Assembly (NCBI GenBank): GCA_965228625.1
Contig: OZ245829.1
Location: forward strand, 3,224,001-3,288,000
Origin: UBA2767 sp965228625
GTDB lineage: Bacteria > Pseudomonadota > Alphaproteobacteria > Rhizobiales > Methyloligellaceae
DNA length: 64,000 nucleotides
Reading direction: 5' to 3'
Below, piece by piece: positions 49,439-57,247 of this stretch. The position numbers and the translations under genes are program-made. Position 1 is the stretch's first letter. Every line of letters begins with the position of its first letter. Below the pieces are notes generated by a model. That model worked only from the letters and a program-made list of their open reading frames with translations. It searched no databases and was not told the DNA's origin.

Positions 49439-50347
49439 TCAGTTCATGCGCTCAAGCAGAAAACCCAGAACTTCATCGTCGTCTTCGACAAGTCTCTCGA
49501 TGATGTCCAGGTGGTCGCGTTTGTTGGCCAGGTCGAAATGGCAGTTTTGGCCCGCCTTGAGCAGCTTGTCCTGATACTCTTTGGTTTGCCGGAAGAACTC
49601 GGGTGTGTCGAACTCCGGGACCACCAAATGCAATGGGCACAATGCCTCGCGCGTGGCCGATGCCTTGAGCTGTGGGCTTACCGCTTCTGCCGATGCCATG
49701 GTCATTTTGATCTCGTCATTGATGAAACTGTCGACGAGCGGGCGGACATCGAAAAGGCCGGCCAGGGAAAACACCCCTTTCAGTTTGCCTCGCGCAGCGT
49801 CGGTCAATCCGAATTTGCTCCAGTCGGTCTCCCTCAGCAGTGTGACCAGGTGGCCTCCGGCAGAATGTCCGACCAGATAGACCGCCGGCGATCCACGCTC
49901 GGCCGCGTCTTCAAGAACCGCCGCGACGGCTTGTTCCATCTGCTCGAGGATCGATTCCATGGGGGTTTCGTTGTCCCAGTCCTGGGCCATGCGATAGCCC
50001 GGCATGTAGACCGCGAATCCGCGCTTGTTGAATGGTTCGGCCAGAAACGAGAACTGGTCCTTTGAGAACCATTGCCACCAGCCGCCGTGGACATAGACGA
50101 CGATCGGCGCATCTTCAGCAACGCCGTCCGGTCGAAAGACGTCCATCGCGCCGGAATATTGATCTTTTCCAAATTCGATGGTCTGGAGGTGGTCTCCCAT
50201 TTTTCGCCGATAACTCGCGCTTCTTTCCGTCGTGAAGGCGATATGGGCGGGCAGCAGATCATCCGGCGCCATACGCGGGGTCCACAAAGTCGGGTTGTAT
50301 TGCGCATCGGTCTGCTCTCGCGTGAAACAATTCCAGAGTTCGCTCAT
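49439..50347 (-). CDS. Alpha/beta hydrolase (kynurenine formamidase-like)
   Basis: A 302-aa cytoplasmic alpha/beta hydrolase. The oxyanion motif is HGGWWQWFSKDQFSF (about 87-101) and the nucleophile elbow GHSAGGH (S162), a pattern shared with bacterial and fungal arylformamidases and carboxylesterases. The catalytic acid and histidine are probably in EFDTPEF and NKRDHLDII near the C-terminus. A perfect AGGAGG precedes the ATG at 50347. An NTF2-like gene lies 68 bp upstream on the same strand, probably in one operon opposite LysR. No tryptophan-pathway neighbour supports a kynurenine role. Confidence 0.85.
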   Translation of the reverse strand: MSELWNCFTREQTDAQYNPTLWTPRMAPDDLLPAHIAFTTERSASYRRKMGDHLQTIEFGKDQYSGAMDVFRPDGVAEDAPIVVYVHGGWWQWFSKDQFSFLAEPFNKRGFAVYMPGYRMAQDWDNETPMESILEQMEQAVAAVLEDAAERGSPAVYLVGHSAGGHLVTLLRETDWSKFGLTDAARGKLKGVFSLAGLFDVRPLVDSFINDEIKMTMASAEAVSPQLKASATREALCPLHLVVPEFDTPEFFRQTKEYQDKLLKAGQNCHFDLANKRDHLDIIERLVEDDDEVLGFLLERMN

Positions 50348-50415
50348 CGGTTCCTCCTGTGAATCTGAGACGGCATGCGTCCGACACGTGTCGGCCCGCA
50401 AAGTTTCGGTTTTGC

Positions 50416-50781
50416 CTATGATTGAGCTTCGAAATGATCTTCGCGCAGCAGCATCGATCCATCTTGTTGAGCGACCCAAAGCTCGCGCGTGATCACGCCC
50501 TGCGCCTTGTTCATTTTCCAGCCGCTTTTCAGGATCGTCGAAGTCTTGTCGATTTGTTCGATCTCGGGGGCGATATAGGCAACGTCTGCGAAGCCCTGAT
50601 CGATAATGTCCTGCCAGAAGGTCTCTATCGCCGCCCGGCCCTGATAGCTGCCGAACGGTTTCGCGATCATTTGCGCGTCCTCCTCGTACATCGAGGCACA
50701 TCCGGCGGCGTTCCCCTGATTGAAGAAGGCACGCCATTTTTCGCTGGCGGCGATCGTTCGGGCTGTCAGGTCGTTCGTCAT
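50416..50781 (-). CDS. NTF2-like (SnoaL/DUF4440-type) protein
   Basis: A 121-aa cytoplasmic protein with one NTF2-like domain: IAASEKWRAFFNQGNAAGCASMYEEDAQMIAKPFGSYQGRAAIETFWQDII, and a closing strand TRELWVAQQDGSMLLREDHFEAQ. Members include isomerases, cyclases and binding proteins of unknown role. The ATG at 50781 has an AAAGGTG site; an in-frame GTG lies three codons earlier. It is probably transcribed with the hydrolase and controlled by the divergent LysR regulator. Confidence 0.78.
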   Translation of the reverse strand: MTNDLTARTIAASEKWRAFFNQGNAAGCASMYEEDAQMIAKPFGSYQGRAAIETFWQDIIDQGFADVAYIAPEIEQIDKTSTILKSGWKMNKAQGVITRELWVAQQDGSMLLREDHFEAQS

Positions 50782-50856
50782 GATGGGCACCTTTCTGCGG
50801 AAATCTCCCGACTGGGCTTCGGCGCAGATGTTGAGCAGATCGACACCAGTTGATAA

Positions 50857-50898
50857 ACCTATATTAGGTGAAATGATTGTTCAGAGAGACTAAACAAT
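50857..50898. promoter_or_regulatory. LysR-type operator at the divergent promoter
   Basis: ATTGTT-N11-AACAAT (50876-50881 and 50893-50898) is a perfect palindrome of the T-N11-A class recognised by LysR regulators. It overlaps the ATG of the LysR gene, a position suited to autorepression. A second palindrome, ACCTA-TAT-TAGGT, lies at 50857-50869. Confidence 0.55.
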
Positions 50899-51787
50899 GA
50901 AGCCCGGCCTTGAAGACATGCAGGTGTTTCTGGAGGTGGTCGATGCACGCTCATTCACCGCCGCGGCGGAACGGCTTGGCCGGACAAAGTCGGCGGTAAG
51001 TCAGGCCGTCACACGGCTGGAAGACGATCTTGGACTGAGGCTCCTGCATCGAAGTACCCGCTCACTTTCGCTCACGGAGACCGGCGCACGTTTTTATGCG
51101 CACTGTCGTGATATCCGGAGTTCCTATGACAGCGCTCTTGCGGACATCAAGACGGCCAACGGAGATCCGAGAGGGACGCTTACGGTTACCGCACCTCATG
51201 CGTTGTGCGCGCCGGTCATCGTACCCTCGATCGCGCGGCTTCTGGAAATCCACTCCAACATCGGTGCGCGCCTCATCGCAGACGATTCGCCCATGGACCT
51301 GATCGAATCGCAGATCGATCTGGCCATACGCGTGGGCGAACCGGAGCTTCAATCGGCTAAAGTTTCGAAACTGGGATTGCTTCGCGAGGGGCTCTACGCG
51401 AGCCCCGAGTGCGTATCTGCTCACGGCGGTATTCCGGAGACTCTGGATGGAGTCGCCGGCTGGCCACATATTGCCAACGACTGGCAGGGGATCCCGGTCA
51501 GGTATCACGGCCCTGATGGCTCAACCATTCGCGTCGATCCCAGATTACGCTGCAACAGCCTGCACGACATCTTGCAATTGGCGGAGTCGGGTGCCGGCGT
51601 CGCCAGGTTGCCCGACATCACGGCGGCGCAAAGCGTGGCAAGGGGCAGGCTGCTGCGGTTGCTCGAAGTCGGCACGGCACCTGTTCACGCCATGCATCTT
51701 TTCCCAAAACGGCCACCCAGGAAAATGCGAACATTCATCGAATTGGTTCGGACGGAACTCCGCCAGGGCCCGTTCCTGAGAACATAA
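50897..51787 (+). CDS. LysR family transcriptional regulator
   Basis: A 296-aa LysR regulator. The N-terminal winged helix-turn-helix is MQVFLEVVDARSFTAAAERLGRTKSAVSQAVTRLEDDLGLRLLHRSTRSLSLTETG (about 8-63). The effector domain has DLAIRVGEPELQSAKVSKLGLLREGLYASPEC, the usual second-lobe pattern. It resembles the AaeR/DsdC-like subgroup that represses small nearby operons. It is divergent from the NTF2-like/hydrolase genes, with two palindromes in between. The inducer is unknown. Confidence 0.92.
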   Translation: MKPGLEDMQVFLEVVDARSFTAAAERLGRTKSAVSQAVTRLEDDLGLRLLHRSTRSLSLTETGARFYAHCRDIRSSYDSALADIKTANGDPRGTLTVTAPHALCAPVIVPSIARLLEIHSNIGARLIADDSPMDLIESQIDLAIRVGEPELQSAKVSKLGLLREGLYASPECVSAHGGIPETLDGVAGWPHIANDWQGIPVRYHGPDGSTIRVDPRLRCNSLHDILQLAESGAGVARLPDITAAQSVARGRLLRLLEVGTAPVHAMHLFPKRPPRKMRTFIELVRTELRQGPFLRT

Positions 51788-51878
51788 TCCGGATGTTTCC
51801 GGCGCTCGGTATTTCAGATCATCCGGCTGCCCAATTTGCTTCTGGAAAAAGACAGAGTCTCATCCTACCTAACGCTCC

Positions 51879-52433
51879 ATGCCCGAAATCGATTTTTCCT
51901 ATCTCGGCTGGGCGGTCCTGCTGCTGATCGCTTCCGGCATTTCCTGGACGACCAACTTTTTCACCCTGCCGGGCAACTGGTTCATCGTCGGGCTGGCGGC
52001 GCTGTTTGTTTCCGCCCAGGGCTCAGGCGACGCGGCCCAGGGCATGAACTGGGAGGCCGTCGCGTTCCTGCTGGTGCTTGCGGCGGGCGGCGAGCTGATC
52101 GAGTTCCTGGCCGGTGCCGCGGGTGCCGCCAAGCAGGGCGGAAGCCGTCGTGCCATCGTTCTGGCGCTCGTCGGAACCTTCGCCGGCAGCATCGCGGGCG
52201 CCGTCATGGGCGTGCCGATCCCGATACTGGGACCGCTGTTGGGCGCACTGCTCGGTGGCGCCGCCGGTGCTTTTGCCGGTGCCTATCTCGGCGAGATGTG
52301 GAAGCATGGGGGTGCCGACAAGAGCGTGAGCGTCGGATGGGGCGCGGCGGTCGGGCGTGTTCTCGGCACGCTCGGCAAACTCCTCGTCGGCGCCGTCATG
52401 CTGGTTGTTCTGACAGTGAGAGTGTTTTCATGA
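51879..52433 (+). CDS. DUF456 family membrane protein
   Basis: A 184-aa hydrophobic protein with about five membrane segments, rich in glycine and alanine. The N-terminal LGWAVLLLIASGISWTTNFFTLPGNWFIVGLAAL and the later GGSRRAIVLALVGTFAGSIAGAVMGVPIPILGPLLGALLGGAAGAF are characteristic of DUF456. The glycine-zipper-like helices suggest packing in the membrane; no function is known. Its stop overlaps the ATG of the VOC gene (ATGA). Confidence 0.85.
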   Translation: MPEIDFSYLGWAVLLLIASGISWTTNFFTLPGNWFIVGLAALFVSAQGSGDAAQGMNWEAVAFLLVLAAGGELIEFLAGAAGAAKQGGSRRAIVLALVGTFAGSIAGAVMGVPIPILGPLLGALLGGAAGAFAGAYLGEMWKHGGADKSVSVGWGAAVGRVLGTLGKLLVGAVMLVVLTVRVFS

Positions 52434-53275
52434 GCCTGCCTGCAATTCTGGATCACATCGTCATCAATGTGCGTTTCAACATGGACGAAGCGGAAGACCT
52501 GTTTTCGCGAATGGGCTTCACGCTGACGCCCCGCGGCCGTCATTCCATGGGGTCGATCAATCACCTGATGATGTTCGCGGACGACTATCTCGAGCTGATC
52601 GGCATCGCTGAGGCCGACGCGGACAAACGTCCGGATGTTTCGCAGGCACCGCTCGGCCTGAGCGGGCTGGTCTTCAAGACCGAAAATGCCGACAAAGCGT
52701 TTGCGCGTCTCGGCGCCAGTGACATGGCGGGCGACACGCCGCGCGTGTTTTCGCGGCCCCTCGTGCTCGATGACGGGTCCCGTCATGAGGCGTGTTTCCG
52801 CACGGCGACCGCACGCCGCGACGCCTTCCCCGCCGGGCGGCTCTACTTCTGCGAGCACCTCACCCCTGAACTGTTGTGGCGCAGGGAATGGCAGACCCAT
52901 CCCAATGGCGTGACGGGATTCACCGAGCTCATGACCGTCTGCGCAGACCCGGATGAGGATGCTGAACGGCTGGGGGGACTGCTGGGCATTGCACCGAACG
53001 GTGCCGGCGGGAGCGCACGGCAGATCGCATTCGCCAGCGGGTTCCGGCTGACCTTCGTTACCCAGGCCGCTTATTCCGACCGCTTCGGTGATCTCGCCGT
53101 TTCGACCGCGGGCCGGGATGCGCTTTTTGGCGCGCTCGGTCTGCGCTGCGAAAACCCGGACGCCTTGTTCGTCGCGCTCGACGCATGCGGAGATGCGGTC
53201 TCCGTCACGCGACAGGACAACTCAGCCGTGGTCCTGGTGAAGGCGTTCGACACGCTTCTGCGTTTCGACTTCTAG
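52430..53275 (+). CDS. VOC family (glyoxalase-3-like) protein
   Basis: A 281-aa vicinal-oxygen-chelate protein with two betaalphabetabetabeta modules. It begins AILDHIVINVRFNMDEAEDLFSRMGFTLTPRGRHSMGSINHLMMFADDYLELIGI, where H9, H46 and E57-type positions resemble metal ligands. The second half has VTGFTELMTVCADPDEDAERLGGLLG and LTFVTQAAY. The family includes dioxygenases, glyoxalases and metal-free binding proteins, so no reaction is assigned. It is translationally coupled to the DUF456 gene; a strong hairpin follows its stop. Confidence 0.82.
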   Translation: MSLPAILDHIVINVRFNMDEAEDLFSRMGFTLTPRGRHSMGSINHLMMFADDYLELIGIAEADADKRPDVSQAPLGLSGLVFKTENADKAFARLGASDMAGDTPRVFSRPLVLDDGSRHEACFRTATARRDAFPAGRLYFCEHLTPELLWRREWQTHPNGVTGFTELMTVCADPDEDAERLGGLLGIAPNGAGGSARQIAFASGFRLTFVTQAAYSDRFGDLAVSTAGRDALFGALGLRCENPDALFVALDACGDAVSVTRQDNSAVVLVKAFDTLLRFDF

Positions 53276-53602
53276 CTCCAAGTCGCGAATGGCGAAAAGG
53301 TAAGAGGGCCGGGAGGGGGATCCCGGCCCTCTGGTTCCGCGCGAGAGATTGGGCGGTTAGGCGCGGACGTCAGTGGAGCGCTCAAAGCGATTGTTTGCGA
53401 GACTTTGTTTGGTCCAATCGCGAGCGCCATACGACAACAGGCAAGGGGCGTGCCACGGATTTTCCGGTTGGAAACGCTTGTGTTTCAAGGGCTTGGCCGC
53501 ACGACGATCGAGCGCGAGCCATGAAAATGTTGCCGGGTGGGCAGATTTTGCCGGGTGGCGTATGGTTTCGGGAGAGGATTCACGTGACCAGGAGCACCAA
53601 TA
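53276..53602. other. 327-bp intergenic region with terminator and short direct repeat
   Basis: No gene is seen. It contains the terminator at 53303-53332 and an 18-bp spaced direct repeat, TTGCCGGGTGG at 53530-53540 and 53548-53558, just upstream of the MBL gene. The latter could be a regulator site. Confidence 0.45.
53303..53332 (+). terminator. Strong hairpin after the VOC gene
   Basis: AGAGGGCCGGGA and TCCCGGCCCTCT form a perfect 12-bp stem with a six-base loop, 28 bp after the VOC stop codon. The following bases (GGTTCCG) are not T-rich, so it may work bidirectionally or with Rho. Confidence 0.6.
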
Positions 53603-54418
53603 ATGCGCGTCCCGAGTATCGTTCTGGCAGGTCTCTGCCTTCTTGCTTTCCTGCTGATCGGGGGACGTGAACCGTCACAGGCCGCACCGGTAACGAGCAA
53701 GTGCCTCGCGGTGGCGGAGACGCTTTCCGGCGTCGTGCCGGTGGCGTACCGGTCGGCAAATCTTGCGGCCAATGAGGTTCGTCTCACATTTGTCGGGCAC
53801 TCGACCTTTCTCATCGAAAGTCCGCAGGGCATCCGGATCGCAACCGACTATGCCGGCTGGCACGGTTCGGGTCCGCTGCCCGATGCGGTGACCATGAACC
53901 ATGCGCACGACACCCACTATACGGACTATCCCGATCCCGCCATCAAGCACGTGCTGCGCGGATGGAACCCCGAGGGTGGTCACGCGGAACACAACCTCAC
54001 GGTGGGTGATGTCTATATCCGCAACGTGCCGACGAACATCCGCAGTTGGGGAGAAGTCACGACCGAAAAGTTCGGGAACTCGATCTTCATCTTCGAAGTT
54101 GCCGGATTGTGCATCGGCCATCTCGGCCACCTGCATCATGAGCTGACCGCGCAGCAGCTCGGGCAGATCGGCCAGCTCGATGTGGTTCTCGTGGCGGTCG
54201 ACGGGGTATTCACGCTCGACCATGCGGGGGTGGTCGAGGTGTTGAAGGATCTTCAGGCGCGGCTTGTGATCCCGATGCACTTCTTCGGCTCCATCGGGTC
54301 CTTGCGCGAGAAGCTGCAGGAAACGCACGACATCGAGGACAGCGAGACCAAGACCGTGGTCCTGTCCCAGGCGACCATGCCGCGGAAACCGAAATTCCTG
54401 ATCCTGCCGGGGTTCTAG
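53603..54418 (+). CDS. Secreted MBL-fold metallo-hydrolase
   Basis: A 271-aa exported protein of the metallo-beta-lactamase fold (UlaG-like branch). A signal peptide covers about residues 1-28 (ending SQAAP). The fold starts VRLTFVGHSTFLIESPQGIRIATDYAG. The metal motif reads MNHAHDTHYTD, that is HxHDTH, where the canonical order is HxHxDH, so the acidic residue is displaced. A further histidine set is in GHLGHLHHEL, and IPMHFFG closes the site. Whether it binds two metals is uncertain. Confidence 0.8.
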   Translation: MRVPSIVLAGLCLLAFLLIGGREPSQAAPVTSKCLAVAETLSGVVPVAYRSANLAANEVRLTFVGHSTFLIESPQGIRIATDYAGWHGSGPLPDAVTMNHAHDTHYTDYPDPAIKHVLRGWNPEGGHAEHNLTVGDVYIRNVPTNIRSWGEVTTEKFGNSIFIFEVAGLCIGHLGHLHHELTAQQLGQIGQLDVVLVAVDGVFTLDHAGVVEVLKDLQARLVIPMHFFGSIGSLREKLQETHDIEDSETKTVVLSQATMPRKPKFLILPGF

Positions 54419-54429
54419 GGCGCCTTCGA

Positions 54430-54948
54430 TCAGGCCGGGCGGTTCGGTCCGCCCGCGCGGATCGCCAGGATCGCCGTGAGGGCGATACACAGGGAGACGA
54501 CCGCGTTCCAGCCGGCGAAGGACAGGCCAAGGAACCGCCAGGGTGCTTCATCGCAGGCCGGTGCCCGGGCGCCCTCCAGGGCCTGAAGCAGATCGCCGCC
54601 GACCGGCGCAAGATCGCCGCCGGCGCAGGAGGCCGGGCCCGGCCACCATTTCCACTCGATCCCGGAGTGATAGATGCCGAGGCCCGTATTGGCGAGGAAG
54701 CCGAGGCCGCAGAGCACCAGAAGGAGCGCGGCCAGGCCGTGGCGCTCGGCCCGCGCGAGCAGGAAGGCGATGCCCGCCAGCGGGATACCCGCGTAGTACG
54801 CGTATCGCTGCTGCAGACATAGGGGACAGGGCTTGTAGCCGCCGATGTGCTCAAAGCCGTGTGCCGTGGCGACGGCGGTCACGGCAAGGAGAAAAATGAT
54901 CACCGCGGCGACGGGAAGCGAGAGGTATTTCGAAAGATGATCGGCCAT
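54430..54948 (-). CDS. dsbB: Disulfide bond formation protein B
   Basis: A 172-aa inner-membrane protein with four helices that reoxidises DsbA and passes electrons to quinone. The first cysteine pair is CPLC (C41, C44) in GYKPCPLCLQQRYAYY. The second periplasmic pair is C108 (PASCAGGD) and C132 (APACDEAP). The arginine after CPLCLQQ contributes to quinone binding. DsbA is not in the window. It lies 22 bp downstream of the YqaA-like gene, likely in one transcript. Confidence 0.92.
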   Translation of the reverse strand: MADHLSKYLSLPVAAVIIFLLAVTAVATAHGFEHIGGYKPCPLCLQQRYAYYAGIPLAGIAFLLARAERHGLAALLLVLCGLGFLANTGLGIYHSGIEWKWWPGPASCAGGDLAPVGGDLLQALEGARAPACDEAPWRFLGLSFAGWNAVVSLCIALTAILAIRAGGPNRPA

Positions 54949-54970
54949 TTCAATCCTTCACGCGTGCCTG

Positions 54971-55549
54971 TCAGAGATACTTAATAGCAATAAAGCCCGC
55001 AAAAAGGCTGACAAGGAACAAGGTCGTGACCAGTCCGAGACGGCGCTCGATGAAGGCGCGGATCGGCGGTCCGAACCAGTACAGCAGCGCGGCAACGATA
55101 AAGAACCGCAGACCGCGCGCGGCGATGCTCGCGATCATGAATACCCAGAAATTCAGAAGTGTGGCGCCGCTGGCAATGGTGATGACCTTGTAGGGAAACG
55201 GCGTGACGCCAGCGAAGAAGACGATCCACGCCCCGTATTCGTTGTACCGTCCGGCAAAATCGGCGAAGGCCTGCTCGTAACCGTAGAACGCCAGGATGGG
55301 TTTGCCGACGACCTCGAAGAGGAAATACCCGATGGCGTAACCTGCGATGCCGCCAAGCACGGAGCTGACCGTACAGACGGCGGCGAAAAACCAAGCCTTG
55401 GCGCGTTCCGCCAGGATCATGGGAATGAGCATCGCGTCGGGAGGGATGGGAAAGACCGAGCTCTCGGCAAACGATACGCCGGAGAGCACCCATGGCGCCT
55501 TCGGATGTCCGGCGAGTTCGATCACATAATCGTAGAGACGTCTCAGCAT
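54971..55549 (-). CDS. YqaA/DedA family membrane protein
   Basis: A 192-aa polytopic protein of the YqaA branch of the DedA/VTT superfamily. Signatures are SGVSFAESSVFPIPPDAMLIPMIL (the helix-breaking proline region) and AFADFAGRYNEYGAWIVFFAGVTPFPYKVITIASGAT, with the conserved aromatic-Pro-x-K reentrant element. DedA-type proteins are linked to membrane homeostasis and lipid scrambling. Short C-terminal tail (FIAIKYL). It is the first gene of a two-gene unit with dsbB. The specific role is not known. Confidence 0.88.
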   Translation of the reverse strand: MLRRLYDYVIELAGHPKAPWVLSGVSFAESSVFPIPPDAMLIPMILAERAKAWFFAAVCTVSSVLGGIAGYAIGYFLFEVVGKPILAFYGYEQAFADFAGRYNEYGAWIVFFAGVTPFPYKVITIASGATLLNFWVFMIASIAARGLRFFIVAALLYWFGPPIRAFIERRLGLVTTLFLVSLFAGFIAIKYL

Positions 55550-55730
55550 CGCGCCTGATTAGCGGCGAGGCCGCCATTTGTCCATGAGATTAGTCGGGCG
55601 GTCGAGGTCTCAGCTTGTGCCGGCCGAAGCGTCGTGATAGGGCGTTTCCGATTGGCTTTGGGGCGTTGCGATCGTCGGGCAATGGTTAAGTTGACCATGG
55701 ACAACGCATCGCTATCATCGCCGGGCGATG

Positions 55731-55817
55731 GCCCCAGTGGCGGAATTGGTAGACGCGGTAGACTCAAAATCTATTGCCCGCAAGGGCGTGCCTGTTCGAG
55801 TCAGGCCTGGGGCACCA
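55731..55817 (+). tRNA. tRNA-Leu (anticodon CAA)
   Basis: An 87-nt tRNA with encoded CCA and the long variable arm of class II tRNAs. The acceptor arms are GCCCCAG and CTGGGGC with discriminator A. The anticodon stem TAGA/TCTA encloses CTCAAAA, giving anticodon CAA, which reads UUG. The variable arm TGCCCGCAAGGGCG is a stable hairpin. The T loop is TTCGAGT. Confidence 0.96.
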
Positions 55818-55897
55818 TCCACGCCGGGCGTGATGCCTGAGATCACCGGTGGATCGTGTGCCTTCACGATGCGAGCGTGCAAGGAGGGTTACCTTTG

Positions 55898-56836
55898 ATG
55901 ATTGGACGGGCAATCGCCGCGGTGCTGCTTGGACTTGTTCTGCTCGGGCCATCCCGTGCTCTAGCCGCACCCGCCCTTGTGTTCGATCCCTATAAGGGCA
56001 CGATCCTCTACCAGGAGGATATGGACGCGCTCTGGCATCCGGCGTCGCTCACAAAGCTGATGACGGCGTATCTGACGTTCGAGGCCCTGCGCGAGAAGAG
56101 GATCACGCTCAAGACCAAGATCACCGTTTCCAAGAATGCGAATGCGCAGGCGCCGAGCAAGATCGGCCTTCCGGTCGGTGCGAGCATGACCGTCGATCTC
56201 GCATTGCGAGCGCTGCTCGTCAAATCGGCGAACGATGTCGCCGTCATGCTGGCCGAGGCCATTTCGGGGAGCGAACCCGCCTTCGTGAGGCGCATGAACG
56301 AGACCGCGAAGCTGCTCGGCATGCGCCGGACGCGCTTCGTCAATCCCAACGGATTGCCCGACGACCGCCAGATATCGACCGCGCGGGACATGGCCTATCT
56401 CGCCCGCGCCCTGATCCAGCAATACCCCGAATATGCGCACTTCTTTAAGGTGACGCATCTGAAGATCGGCAAGCGGCGCATGCGCAACTTCAACAAACTT
56501 CTGCGCACCTTCGAGGGCGCCGACGGGATGAAGACCGGCTTTGTGTGCGCCTCCGGTTACAATCTGGTGGCCAGCGCAACCCGCAACGGACGCAAGCTCG
56601 TGGCGGTTGTGCTCGGCGGACGGACGGGAAACGCACGCAATGCGCGGGCGGCGAGCCTGCTCGACCACGGGTTCAACCGGTATGGATGGCGCGCCATGTT
56701 CGGCAAGAACATCGACGAGTTAACCATACAGGCTTCCCTGACGGAGGGGCCGCCGAACCTGCGCCCGGTCGTTTGCGCCAAGCGCCGCAAGATCCGCAAA
56801 AAACGCAAGAGAACCGTACGCAGGAAGAAAAAATAG
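55898..56836 (+). CDS. D-alanyl-D-alanine carboxypeptidase (PBP5/6-like)
   Basis: A 312-aa periplasmic peptidase of family S11 that trims the terminal D-Ala of peptidoglycan stems. A signal peptide ends near residue 24 (ALA-AP). The penicillin-binding motifs are S50-x-x-K53 (ASLTKLM), S110-x-N112 (KSANDVA) and K-T-G (GMKTGFVC, near 210). The C-terminus carries a very basic tail (KRRKIRKKRKRTVRRKKK), which may hold it to the membrane or wall in place of an amphipathic helix. The ATG at 55898 has AAGGAGGG upstream; a TTG at 55895 is in frame. Confidence 0.93.
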   Translation: MIGRAIAAVLLGLVLLGPSRALAAPALVFDPYKGTILYQEDMDALWHPASLTKLMTAYLTFEALREKRITLKTKITVSKNANAQAPSKIGLPVGASMTVDLALRALLVKSANDVAVMLAEAISGSEPAFVRRMNETAKLLGMRRTRFVNPNGLPDDRQISTARDMAYLARALIQQYPEYAHFFKVTHLKIGKRRMRNFNKLLRTFEGADGMKTGFVCASGYNLVASATRNGRKLVAVVLGGRTGNARNARAASLLDHGFNRYGWRAMFGKNIDELTIQASLTEGPPNLRPVVCAKRRKIRKKRKRTVRRKKK

Positions 56837-56975
56837 CGGCACGGCTCCGGCGTTAACCTCGATTTCTCCCGAAAAACTCCCGTTTTCCAGGCCTTTGGCC
56901 GGAAAGCGCGTTTTATGTGGCCTTCTGGCGTAAAGCTTGCTCATCAAGCGGCAATCGTAACGACGGGAGGTCAAA

Positions 56976-57203
56976 TTGGCACACCCCACCGCATATACGC
57001 CGCTTGCCGAGTGCGAATTCAGCACGTCGGAAATTGCCGCAATGGCCGCCGTTCTCATGCGCCGGCACGGCGCACAGGCGCATCAGGTTGCGCAGGATTT
57101 CATGCGGGAGCACGAGGATCTCGGCGACCGGGTGCGCGCTTCGGCATGGCGACGGGTCTCGGCGCATTTGCGGGACCGGCAAGGCGCGCGAACCCTTTCT
57201 TAA
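56976..57203 (+). CDS. Small conserved-looking protein of unknown function (TTG start)
   Basis: A 75-aa soluble protein with TTG start, chosen because GGGAGG lies 5-6 bases upstream and no ATG occurs. It is helical and His/Arg-rich: CEFSTSEIAAMAAVLMRRHGAQAHQVAQDFMREHEDLGD, then RVRASAWRRVSAHLRDRQ. The pattern of an N-terminal helix pair followed by a basic helix suggests a small regulator or adaptor, but I do not recognise it. The flippase gene starts 44 bp later on the same strand. Confidence 0.6.
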   Translation: MAHPTAYTPLAECEFSTSEIAAMAAVLMRRHGAQAHQVAQDFMREHEDLGDRVRASAWRRVSAHLRDRQGARTLS

Positions 57204-57247
57204 ATGCCCAGGCGCTAGGCTTCACCGGGTGAATTTGGAGGACCAAC

